A program made the position numbers and the translations under genes. Source: Planctomycetota bacterium (GTDB lineage: Bacteria > Planctomycetota > B15-G4). Taken from it: a DNA stretch of 18,663 nt. The first letter of the stretch is position 1. The number at the start of each line of letters is the position of its first letter. The notes beneath the pieces are model-generated. The model was not told where the DNA came from, made no database searches, and worked only from the letters and a program-made list of their open reading frames with translations. The DNA lies in the NCBI GenBank assembly GCA_003644265.1, contig QNBX01000087.1, forward strand, positions 1 to 18,663. The letters are read 5' to 3'. Shown here piece by piece: positions 1 to 7,482 of the stretch.

Positions 1-13
1 CCGGCCCCCCTGC

Positions 14-54
14 TCGCCCCCCTCGCCCCCTCGCCCCCTCGCCCCCACGCCCCC
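14..54. repeat. C-rich short tandem repeat, about 8-bp unit
   Basis: The unit TCG followed by five C occurs in tandem at 23-30, 31-38 and 39-46. A six-C variant precedes it at 14-22 and an ACG variant follows at 47-54. It lies just before the ribosome binding site of the ABC ATPase gene. Because the window starts here, I cannot tell whether the tract is intergenic or the 3' end of an upstream gene. Confidence 0.8.
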
Positions 55-66
55 TCGGAGCCCCAC

Positions 67-1002
67 GTGGACGCCGTCCGACTCACCGGAGTGACCAAGA
101 CCTTCGGCGATCAGGTCGCCGTGAACGACATCTCGCTGACCGTGCCCGCAGGCAGCGTCTACGGCTTCATCGGCCCCAACGGCTCGGGCAAGACCACCAC
201 CCTGCGCATGATCCTGCACGTGATCCACCCTGACCGGGGGCAGGTGGAGCTGCTGGGCGAGCTCGGCACGCGCGCCGCCAACGACCGCGTGGGCTACCTG
301 CCCGAGGAGCGCGGGCTCTACAAGAAGCTCAAGGTGCAACAGGTGCTCGAGTACTACGCGGCGCTCAAGGGCATGTCCCGTGCGGACGCGCGGATCGAGG
401 GTGCGGCCTGGCTCGAGCGGCTGGGGCTCTCCGACGTGGCCGGGCACAAGGTGGAGACGCTCAGCAAGGGCATGGCGCAGAAGGTGCAGTTCATCGCCAC
501 GGTGATCTCGCGGCCCGAGCTGCTGATCCTGGACGAGCCCTTCAGCGGCCTCGACCCGGTCAACCTGGAGGCCATGCGCGAGGCCATCCTGGAGCTGGCG
601 CGCGGCGGCACCACGATCATCTTCTCGACCCACGACATGGCCATGGCCGAGCGCATGTGCGACTTCGTGTTCATGATCTTCAACGGCCGCAAGGTGCTCG
701 ACGGCACGCTGGCCCAGATCCGCGAGCGCTACAGCGCCGACACCGTACGCCTGCGCGCCGAGGGCGCCCGCGCCATCCTCGACGGGCACCCCGCCGTCGA
801 GAAGGTGGTCGACATGGGCCACTACCAGGAGCTGCGGCTCAAGGGCGACCCGCAGGCCCTGCTGGCCGAGCTGGCGGGCGCCACGCGCGTGGAGCTGTTC
901 GAGCTGGCCAAGCCGTCGCTGCACGACATCTTCGTGCGCATCGCGGGGCCCGACGCGGCCGACGCCGCCCAGGCCACGGCCCTCGCCGCCGGAGACGTCT
1001 GA
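67..1002 (+). CDS. ABC transporter ATP-binding protein, NatA-like (DUF4162-type C-terminus)
   Basis: This is the 311-residue ATPase subunit of an ABC-2-type exporter. It hydrolyses ATP at the inner face of the membrane to drive the permease encoded next. The Walker A motif GPNGSGKT is at residues 36-43, a signature LSKGM (variant of LSGGQ) at 132-136, Walker B LLILDEP at 152-158 and the H-loop His189 in FSTHD. The Q-loop region reads GYLPEERGLY (76-85), with Glu where Gln is usual; that form is typical of the NatA-like subgroup. After about residue 220 comes a small alpha/beta extension of the DUF4162 kind. The start is a GTG with GGAG at 57-60, six bases upstream. The stop is separated from the permease ATG by one base, so the pair is surely one operon. 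NatA/NatB pairs are known for sodium export, but the substrate here cannot be read from the sequence. Confidence 0.95.
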   Translation: MDAVRLTGVTKTFGDQVAVNDISLTVPAGSVYGFIGPNGSGKTTTLRMILHVIHPDRGQVELLGELGTRAANDRVGYLPEERGLYKKLKVQQVLEYYAALKGMSRADARIEGAAWLERLGLSDVAGHKVETLSKGMAQKVQFIATVISRPELLILDEPFSGLDPVNLEAMREAILELARGGTTIIFSTHDMAMAERMCDFVFMIFNGRKVLDGTLAQIRERYSADTVRLRAEGARAILDGHPAVEKVVDMGHYQELRLKGDPQALLAELAGATRVELFELAKPSLHDIFVRIAGPDAADAAQATALAAGDV

Positions 1003-1003
1003 G

Positions 1004-2428
<1,425 letters not shown>

Positions 2429-2480
2429 GGCGCGTCAGCCGCCCCCGCCGCACGCGCCAGCCGCCACCGATGTGGCAGCC

Positions 2481-2505
2481 GACGCCTCCCGGCTGGGAGT
2501 CCGTC
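2481..2505. terminator. GC-rich hairpin between convergent genes
   Basis: The core is a perfect stem CTCCC-GGCT-GGGAG (2486-2499), extended by GACG/CGTC arms across a small internal loop. It lies between the 3' ends of the permease (plus) and the secreted protein (minus), so it could end transcription from both sides. There is no T-run on either side, so intrinsic termination is only a possibility. Confidence 0.4.
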
Positions 2506-2584
2506 AGCGGCCCGGCAGGACCCTGACGAAGACCCGCCGCGGCCGCGCCGCCAGGCGACGCGACCGGACGGGAGAGCACGCGCG

Positions 2585-4111
2585 TCATTGCCCATTGCGG
2601 ATGCAGTAGCGCAGCTCGGCCAAGGCGGCCGAACCGTGGGCGGACAGCTCCAGGCGACGCATGGTGTCGAACTCCGCGGTGATGACCTGGATGTTGCCGT
2701 CCGGCCCGGGCACCAGCGGGATCGGCGTCCCGAGCATGACGTCGTACTCGTCGTAGCAGCGCAGCTCGCTGGGACCCGCCGCCTCATCGACGTCCACCAG
2801 GGTGGCGCGGAAGCCGACGATGTTGCGGCCCAGCTCGAAGGTGATCACACCGCCCTCGGCCTCGTCGTCCGGGTCATCCACCAGGCCGTCGACCGGGTCG
2901 TGGTCGAAGTCGTCCTCGGCGATCACCACGATGTTGCCCAGGTAGACGCCCAGGTCCCAGTCTCCACCGGACGGGAAGTCCGAGTCGAAGACCACCACCT
3001 CGTCAGGGTGGTTCTGAGCCGGCAGTTGGCCGCTGCCGTAGCCGTTGATGGCCGAGATGCGCACACCCAGACCCGAGTCGTAGAACTGGTCGTCCACGAT
3101 CAGGCCGGCGGCGATGTCCAACGGGCGACCGAAGGGCGACTCGTCAAAGTTGATCACACGTGGACAGGGGATGCCGCACACGCCGACCACGGCACCGGAG
3201 CCCGCCAGGACCAGCTCGACCCGGGTGACGTTGGGCTGGTTGAAGATCAACGTCTGCAGTTCGCCGTCGCCGACGACCGGGATGTCGATCACGAAGCCAG
3301 GCGTGACCACGTTGTGGTCACGGAAGAACTTCAGCTGCGAGCCGGGCTCGTCGAAGTCGACCAGCTTGACCCGCATGAGGTCATAGGCCATGTCGAAGTC
3401 GAAGAACATGCTGCCGCCCGAAGCCGAGTCGTCGGGCACATCGACCAGGCCGTCGAACGGCGCCACGTCGAAATCGTTCTCGGGCAGGATCAGGAGCTGG
3501 CCCTCACCGACCACCAGATCGGGGTCGTGCAGCGAGGGCAGGTCCGAGTCGAACAGGATGGCCATGTCCGGCTTGCCCGGCACGGCGCTGCGAGCCGTGA
3601 CGTGCATGCCGATGTCGGCCCACTGCTCGTCGATCTGCCGGCCGGAGGTCATGGCCCAGTCGGCGCCCAGCGTGTAGTCGAAGTCGAGGCTGTCGCAGAC
3701 CAGATCAGCTCCGTCCGAGTCTGGACCCGGCACGACGGCCACCTGCCTGCCGAGCTTGTAGGCCGCCGTGAAGTGGAACGGCGTGCCCGGCATGCGGCGC
3801 AGCATGAAGCACAGGCTGCCGTCACCGTTCGGGTCCAGCGGCGCCACACCAACCAGGCTCGGCGGCGTGGGGCCTGCGCCCCCCGAAGGAGCGCCCAGGA
3901 CAGCGAAGGACTCGCCCTCGGCGCCGGACAGCTGGAAGTGGACCTCGTACTCATCACCCACCACGGACCACCAGACCTCGAAGCTGGCCTGCAGGGGCGC
4001 CTCGGCCAGGGGACCGGCGGTCTGGCTGCCGAGCGGCAGCGGGCCCTGGGACATGACCGGAGCCGCGCAGAGCATCAGCACGGCAGAGAGAATCATGAGG
4101 CGTGCGAGCAT
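2585..4111 (-). CDS. Secreted Asp-rich protein with two copies of one module; function unknown
   Basis: The product is a 508-residue exported protein. The frame stays open 33 codons further upstream, but the start at 4111 is preferred: it begins MLARLMILSA, a clear signal peptide (about 1-21), and has a strong ribosome binding site (4119-4124). An N-terminal domain (about 40-140) is followed by two homologous stretches, about 141-312 and 319-503. Each contains D(E/D)Q(W/F)xDxG, then FDSD(L/F)P, a (D/E)DFD..P.DGLVD.PDD segment, and a beta-rich end with a V(T/R)R.EL or MRRLELS strand. The layout looks like a pair of beta-sandwich modules with acidic loops that could bind calcium. I have seen similar FDS..P / DDPDD modules in other exported bacterial proteins but know no assigned function. 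It lies downstream of the kinase-regulator pair on the same strand, with a hairpin between. Confidence 0.85.
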   Translation of the reverse strand: MLARLMILSAVLMLCAAPVMSQGPLPLGSQTAGPLAEAPLQASFEVWWSVVGDEYEVHFQLSGAEGESFAVLGAPSGGAGPTPPSLVGVAPLDPNGDGSLCFMLRRMPGTPFHFTAAYKLGRQVAVVPGPDSDGADLVCDSLDFDYTLGADWAMTSGRQIDEQWADIGMHVTARSAVPGKPDMAILFDSDLPSLHDPDLVVGEGQLLILPENDFDVAPFDGLVDVPDDSASGGSMFFDFDMAYDLMRVKLVDFDEPGSQLKFFRDHNVVTPGFVIDIPVVGDGELQTLIFNQPNVTRVELVLAGSGAVVGVCGIPCPRVINFDESPFGRPLDIAAGLIVDDQFYDSGLGVRISAINGYGSGQLPAQNHPDEVVVFDSDFPSGGDWDLGVYLGNIVVIAEDDFDHDPVDGLVDDPDDEAEGGVITFELGRNIVGFRATLVDVDEAAGPSELRCYDEYDVMLGTPIPLVPGPDGNIQVITAEFDTMRRLELSAHGSAALAELRYCIRNGQ

Positions 4112-4118
4112 GACAAGA

Positions 4119-4124
4119 CCCTCC
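4119..4124 (-). promoter_or_regulatory. Ribosome binding site GGAGGG deciding the start at 4111
   Basis: Read on the minus strand, GGAGGG lies seven bases before the ATG at 4111. No comparable site precedes the longer upstream frame, whose extra residues are Arg/Ala/Pro-rich and would sit in front of a signal peptide. Confidence 0.8.
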
Positions 4125-4242
4125 GAAAGAGGCTCCTGGGGGGGCGCGTTCCGTGGGCGCGACTCACGGGCGCCCGCAGCCGAACTGGCGCGTCGGCGGC
4201 GGCGCGCCACCGACCGCTGCTCCTCCAGTAGAGCCGCGCTTC

Positions 4243-4248
4243 AGCCTA
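4243..4248 (-). promoter_or_regulatory. Candidate -10 element TAGGCT for the secreted protein gene
   Basis: On the minus strand the context is AACTAGGCTGAAG. A possible -35 TGGACC lies at 4265-4270, 16 bp away. The same TAGGCTG string precedes two other exported-protein genes in this window. The leader would be about 130 bases long, which weakens the assignment. Confidence 0.3.
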
Positions 4249-4288
4249 GTTGCCAGCGCGGGCCGGTCCATGCGCAGCAGGGCGGACA

Positions 4289-4316
4289 GGGCCTGGGGAG
4301 CAGTCCCCAGCCGCCC
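4289..4316 (-). terminator. Strong hairpin after the response regulator gene
   Basis: CTGGGGA-GCAG-TCCCCAG (4293-4310) is a perfect 7-bp stem. GGGC/GCCC arms extend it, with a 2-base bulge. It begins about 20 bases after the response regulator stop codon on the minus strand. No T-run follows. It may end or weaken the kinase-regulator transcript before the secreted protein gene. Confidence 0.5.
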
Positions 4317-4336
4317 TCAGCACAAGTGCGCAGGGC

Positions 4337-4978
4337 TCATTCCTCCAGCAGCCCCTCGCGGAAGGCGAGGCGCGCGAGCTCGGCGCCCGAGTGGCAGTCC
4401 AGCTTGCGCTGCAGGTTCTCGCGGTGCTTCTTGGCGGTCCCGAGGCTCATGTCGAGCTTGCGCGCCACCTCCTTGTTGCACAGGCCCACGGCCAGCAGCT
4501 GGAAGACCTCGCGCTCGCGCGGCGTGAGCGACGCCAGGCCCGGGCCGCCGTGTGCGTCAACGCGAGCCGCGCTCAGCAGCCCCCCCATGACCTTGGGCGA
4601 GACGTACGACTGCCCCTGCATGACCGCGCGCACGGCCAGGGCCAGCTCCGCCGCTTCGGAGTCCTTGGAGAGGTAGCCCACGGCGCCCTGGCTCAGGGCC
4701 TGCTCGACGAAGCGGCCGCCTTCGTGGTGCGTCAGCATGACCACTCGAGCCCCTGCATACACCTCATGGATCATCGAGATGGCGTCGATGCCCGACAACC
4801 CCGGCATGGTGATGTCGAGCAGCACCAGGTCGGGGCGCAGCTGCGCGATGGCCTCGATGGCCGCGCGCGCGTCGCCGCCGTCGCCCACCACCTCCAGATC
4901 GTCGATGCTGCCGAGCAGGCTGCGCAGGCCGGCGCGCGTCATGCTGTGGTCGTCCACCAGGTAGATGCGGATGCTCAC
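4337..4978 (-). CDS. Response regulator, NarL/FixJ family (receiver + LuxR-type HTH)
   Basis: This 213-residue cytoplasmic transcription factor is the partner of the histidine kinase just upstream. The receiver domain (about 1-120) has the acidic pair Asp9/Asp10, phospho-acceptor Asp55 in LLLDITMPG, the switch residue Thr83, Tyr102 and Lys105, all in canonical positions. A LuxR-type helix-turn-helix follows (about 150-195), starting LTPREREVFQLLA and including NKEVARKLDMSLGTAKKH. The length is normal for the family. The start is a GTG inside the stop of the kinase gene (GTGA, 4-bp overlap), which implies translational coupling and a fixed stoichiometry. The DNA target is not known; the downstream secreted protein gene and the kinase's own promoter are the natural first guesses. 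Confidence 0.95.
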   Translation of the reverse strand: MSIRIYLVDDHSMTRAGLRSLLGSIDDLEVVGDGGDARAAIEAIAQLRPDLVLLDITMPGLSGIDAISMIHEVYAGARVVMLTHHEGGRFVEQALSQGAVGYLSKDSEAAELALAVRAVMQGQSYVSPKVMGGLLSAARVDAHGGPGLASLTPREREVFQLLAVGLCNKEVARKLDMSLGTAKKHRENLQRKLDCHSGAELARLAFREGLLEE

Positions 4979-6231
4979 GGCGACGCTCCCCCGGCCGGGC
5001 GCTGTAGCGGCAAGCGGACGCGGAAGCAGGCGCCGCCCAAGGCCCCGTCGGGCAGCGGGCCCACGCGGACATCGATGCTGCCGCCGTGCGCTTCAACGAT
5101 GCGGCGACAGATGGGCAGCCCCAGGCCCGTGCCCTCAGCCTTGGAGGTCACGAAGGGCTGGAACAGGCTCGAGCTCAGCGCAGCGGGAACACCCGGGCCG
5201 TCGTCCTCGAGCTCGAAGAGCACGTGCCCGGGGCCATCGCGGGTCACGACGACGCGCACGCGACCGCCAGGGCCGAGCATCTCCACCGCGTTCATGAGCA
5301 GATTGGTAATGACCTCCTCCAGGCGCGCGTGATCGACGGGCACGGGCGGCGCAGCGTCCGCGACGTGGCGCTCCAAGCTGACGCCTGCGCTCTCGAGCAC
5401 AGGTCCCATGGCCTGGGCCACCCGGGCCAGCAGCGCGTCGGGGCGGCAAGGCGCGCAGGCCAGGTCCAGCGGCCGGGCAAACGACAGGGTCTGCCGCAGC
5501 TGCAGCTCCAGCCGACGCATGCGCGCGGCCAGGTCGCCCACCACTTGGCGCTCGTCCTCGCCCAGCTTCTGGGCCACCGCGCGCAGGGCCAGGTTGACGG
5601 CGGTGACGGGGTGCTTGATCTCGTGGGCCAGCAGCGCGGCCGACTCCCCGATGGTGGCCAAGGCCCGCAGCATGGAGCGCTCGGCGCGCTCGGCCTCCCG
5701 CCGCCGCGTCACGTTCCGGAAGCTGCCGATGAACAGGCGCTGCGAGCCCGGCGCGTCCACCTGGGCCACCGACAGCTCGACGTCGATCAGGAAGCCGTCG
5801 CGGTGCTGCACCTGCAGCTCCAGCGTGCGTCCCAGGATGGTGGCCTGCCCGCCGGCGCGGTAGCGCGCGAGGTGCCCATCGTGCGCGCTGCGCTGGGGCT
5901 CGGGCATGAGCAGTTTCACGTTGCGCCCCACCAACTCCTCGGGCGCGTAGCCGAAGGCGCCCTGCACCGAGCGGCTGGCCACGCGGATGATGCCGTGCTC
6001 GTCGATGGCCAGCACCGGGTCGAGCATGCCCTGCAGCAGGGCCCGGGCGAGCTCGCCGGCGGGCGACACCGGCGGTTCTTCCGGCGACTTGCGCAGCGCA
6101 TCCGACGACTGGACGCCGACATGCTGCCCCGCCCCGGCTGGCTCGACCAGCGAGGGCTGCTTCGGCACGTTGGGACGGCGGGCGCTCTCCATCGCCGGCG
6201 CTCCCGGGAGCTGACGAGGTGAGATCATCAC
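4975..6231 (-). CDS. Soluble PAS-domain histidine kinase (FixL-like PAS)
   Basis: A 418-residue sensor kinase without membrane segments, so a cytoplasmic signal is expected. A Pro/Ser-rich leader (1-60) precedes a PAS domain (about 62-178). Its MPEPQRSAHDGHLARYR stretch (109-125) resembles the FixL heme PAS, with His117 at the proximal heme-ligand position and Arg123 at the propionate-contact position. The distal Arg of FixL is not conserved at the aligned site (Leu137). HisKA follows with the H-box AHEIKHP (phospho-acceptor His203). The HATPase domain has N-box N310/N314, DDGPG at 343-347 and GTGLGLPI at 367-374. The residue four after the active His is His207, not the usual Asn or Thr. The protein starts GTG-ATG (6231 or 6228); no clear ribosome binding site is seen. 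It is coupled to the regulator gene by a 4-bp overlap. Confidence 0.93.
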   Translation of the reverse strand: MMISPRQLPGAPAMESARRPNVPKQPSLVEPAGAGQHVGVQSSDALRKSPEEPPVSPAGELARALLQGMLDPVLAIDEHGIIRVASRSVQGAFGYAPEELVGRNVKLLMPEPQRSAHDGHLARYRAGGQATILGRTLELQVQHRDGFLIDVELSVAQVDAPGSQRLFIGSFRNVTRRREAERAERSMLRALATIGESAALLAHEIKHPVTAVNLALRAVAQKLGEDERQVVGDLAARMRRLELQLRQTLSFARPLDLACAPCRPDALLARVAQAMGPVLESAGVSLERHVADAAPPVPVDHARLEEVITNLLMNAVEMLGPGGRVRVVVTRDGPGHVLFELEDDGPGVPAALSSSLFQPFVTSKAEGTGLGLPICRRIVEAHGGSIDVRVGPLPDGALGGACFRVRLPLQRPAGGASP

Positions 6232-6247
6232 GAAGGCCTATCTTCTG

Positions 6248-6273
6248 ATCATGTGGTAATCATACCACCTGAT
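6248..6273 (-). promoter_or_regulatory. Near-perfect 26-bp palindrome over an extended -10 promoter of the kinase operon
   Basis: The core GTGGTA-TGAT-TACCAC is perfectly symmetric, and the outer arms ATCA/TGAT also match, with a single mismatched pair in each half. On the minus strand it contains TGG-TATGAT, an extended -10 (TATGAT at 6264-6259), placing a start of transcription near 6252 and a leader of about 20 bases before the GTG at 6231. The overlap of operator-like symmetry with the promoter suggests repression or autoregulation by a dimeric protein. The stretch is distinctly AT-rich against its surroundings. Confidence 0.6.
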
Positions 6274-6341
6274 GCCCATGACCACCACGCAGGAAACACC
6301 CCTGGAGCGGGACCGGGGGAGCAACCAGCCCGGGATCAGAC

Positions 6342-6347
6342 TAGGCT
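6342..6347 (+). promoter_or_regulatory. Candidate -10 element TAGGCT before the carboxypeptidase-regulatory-like gene
   Basis: The context is GACTAGGCTGCCC, 51 bases before the ATG at 6399. It fits the TANNNT pattern of -10 boxes in GC-rich bacteria. No convincing -35 was found 16-18 bp upstream. Confidence 0.35.
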
Positions 6348-6398
6348 GCCCACGCTCGCGCGCGCGCCCGCGGCGCCGACGCGCCAGGAGGCTCATCC

Positions 6399-7277
6399 AT
6401 GAAGGCCACGCCCAGGGGACGCAGCGGCTTGCCCCTGCTCGCCGCCCTGGTGGTGGCCATCGCTCTCGGCGCGGCCTTCTGGCTGGGAGCTCCCGCGGGG
6501 CGATCGGACGAGCCGGTGCGACAGCCACCGCAGCTGGCGCCCCCCTCGATCGCCACCGAGCCTGCGGCGCCCGCGCCCCATCAGCCCGCGCCGGTGGAAC
6601 TGCCCGCGCCGGCGCCGTCCTCCACCGAGCCGCTCACGGGCGAGTCAGCAGCGCCAGGCCACCCGCCAGCGACGAACGAACTGACGCTGGTGCTGCGCGT
6701 CGTCGACAGCCACGGCCACCCGGTGCCCCGGGCGGAGATCGTGCTGGGCGCCCAGCGCGAGGTGTTGGCGGTGGTCGGCGCGGCGGACATGGACGCCACC
6801 AGCAGGCTGCGCAACGTCACGCGCCTGCGCACGGATGACGCCGGCCGCTGCACGCTCCGGCTGCGCGGCGCCCACTCGGCCCTCTTCGTCTGGCACCCAG
6901 CCTCCGGCACCTCGGGCATTTGGAGCGCGGCGGCCCTGTACCAGGCGCCGGCCGACCAGATCGAGCTGCGCTTGAGCCCGCCGGCCCTGCTGCGTGGACG
7001 GGTCGTGTCGCGCGGCGGGCAGCCCCTGGCCGGCGCGTACATCACGTTCAGGCTCGCGACGGACCCCCGCTCCCCGGCCTCTCCCGACACGACGCTGAGG
7101 CCGCGCATCCCACGCCCCATGCGCACCGACGCCGCGGGCCGCTTCGTGCTGCACCCCGACACGCCCCAGACCCTGCGCATCGACGCCGTGTACCAGGGCC
7201 GCACCAGCCGCGTGGTCGACGTGAGCCTGCAGCCCGACACCCCGCACGAGGTCGTGCTGACGATCCCCGACCGCTGA
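6399..7277 (+). CDS. Exported protein with Pro-rich linker and two carboxypeptidase-regulatory-like domains
   Basis: This is a 292-residue protein that begins with a hydrophobic segment (about 10-30) acting as a signal peptide or membrane anchor. It is followed by a Pro/Ala-rich linker (about 36-92) of low complexity. Two Ig-like beta modules of the carboxypeptidase regulatory-like type follow. The first starts near LRVVDSHGHPVPRAEIVL (99-116) with a TDDAGRCTLRL strand at 145-155. The second starts at LRGRVVSRGGQPLAGAYI (198-215) with TDAAGRFVLHP at 243-253. These repeats of G.V....G.P..GA.. and TD..G.F are structural; no enzyme active site is visible. The start is supported by AGGAGG at 6386-6391, seven bases upstream. 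It is divergent from the kinase operon, so the 167-bp gap serves both. Its role at the cell surface is unknown. Confidence 0.8.
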   Translation: MKATPRGRSGLPLLAALVVAIALGAAFWLGAPAGRSDEPVRQPPQLAPPSIATEPAAPAPHQPAPVELPAPAPSSTEPLTGESAAPGHPPATNELTLVLRVVDSHGHPVPRAEIVLGAQREVLAVVGAADMDATSRLRNVTRLRTDDAGRCTLRLRGAHSALFVWHPASGTSGIWSAAALYQAPADQIELRLSPPALLRGRVVSRGGQPLAGAYITFRLATDPRSPASPDTTLRPRIPRPMRTDAAGRFVLHPDTPQTLRIDAVYQGRTSRVVDVSLQPDTPHEVVLTIPDR

Positions 7278-7439
7278 ACCCCGCGCTGACTCACGCCAGA
7301 ACGCACGCCAGAACGCGCGCACGCTCGCTCGCTGCCGCGCACGCGGGCGGCCTCGAGCACGAACGCGCGCGCCGACAGGCGCCCCCAGCACGCCAGCCGG
7401 GGCCGGCACCCTCGGCGCCGACCCCGGCTGGTGTGATGT

Positions 7440-7471
7440 GCGGGGCGACCGCCCTGAGGCGGCCACCCCGC
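7440..7471. terminator. Strong two-part hairpin between convergent genes
   Basis: The arms are GCGGGG (7440-7445) / CCCCGC (7466-7471) and CCGCC (7449-7453) / GGCGG (7458-7462), separated by a 3x3 internal loop and closed by CTGA. This gives 11 paired bases. It lies between the 3' ends of the carboxypeptidase-regulatory-like gene and the cytochrome gene. A second hairpin, CTGGCC (7471-7476) / GGCCAG (7487-7492), spans the cytochrome stop codon. No T-run is present. The rest of the 205-bp gap holds only a short duplicated 12-mer (acgccagaacgc, near 7291-7314). Confidence 0.5.
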
Positions 7472-7482
7472 TGGCCGTGTTG

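Noticed and set aside
2588..4231. Long open frame on the plus strand across the secreted-protein gene
   Set aside because: It mirrors the minus-strand gene. Its translation is rich in Asp/His/Val/Arg without any domain, signal or ribosome binding site, as expected of an antisense frame in GC-rich DNA.
5086..6222. Open frame on the plus strand across the histidine kinase gene
   Set aside because: The translation is a Gln/His/Arg-rich antisense product; the kinase on the minus strand has every expected motif.
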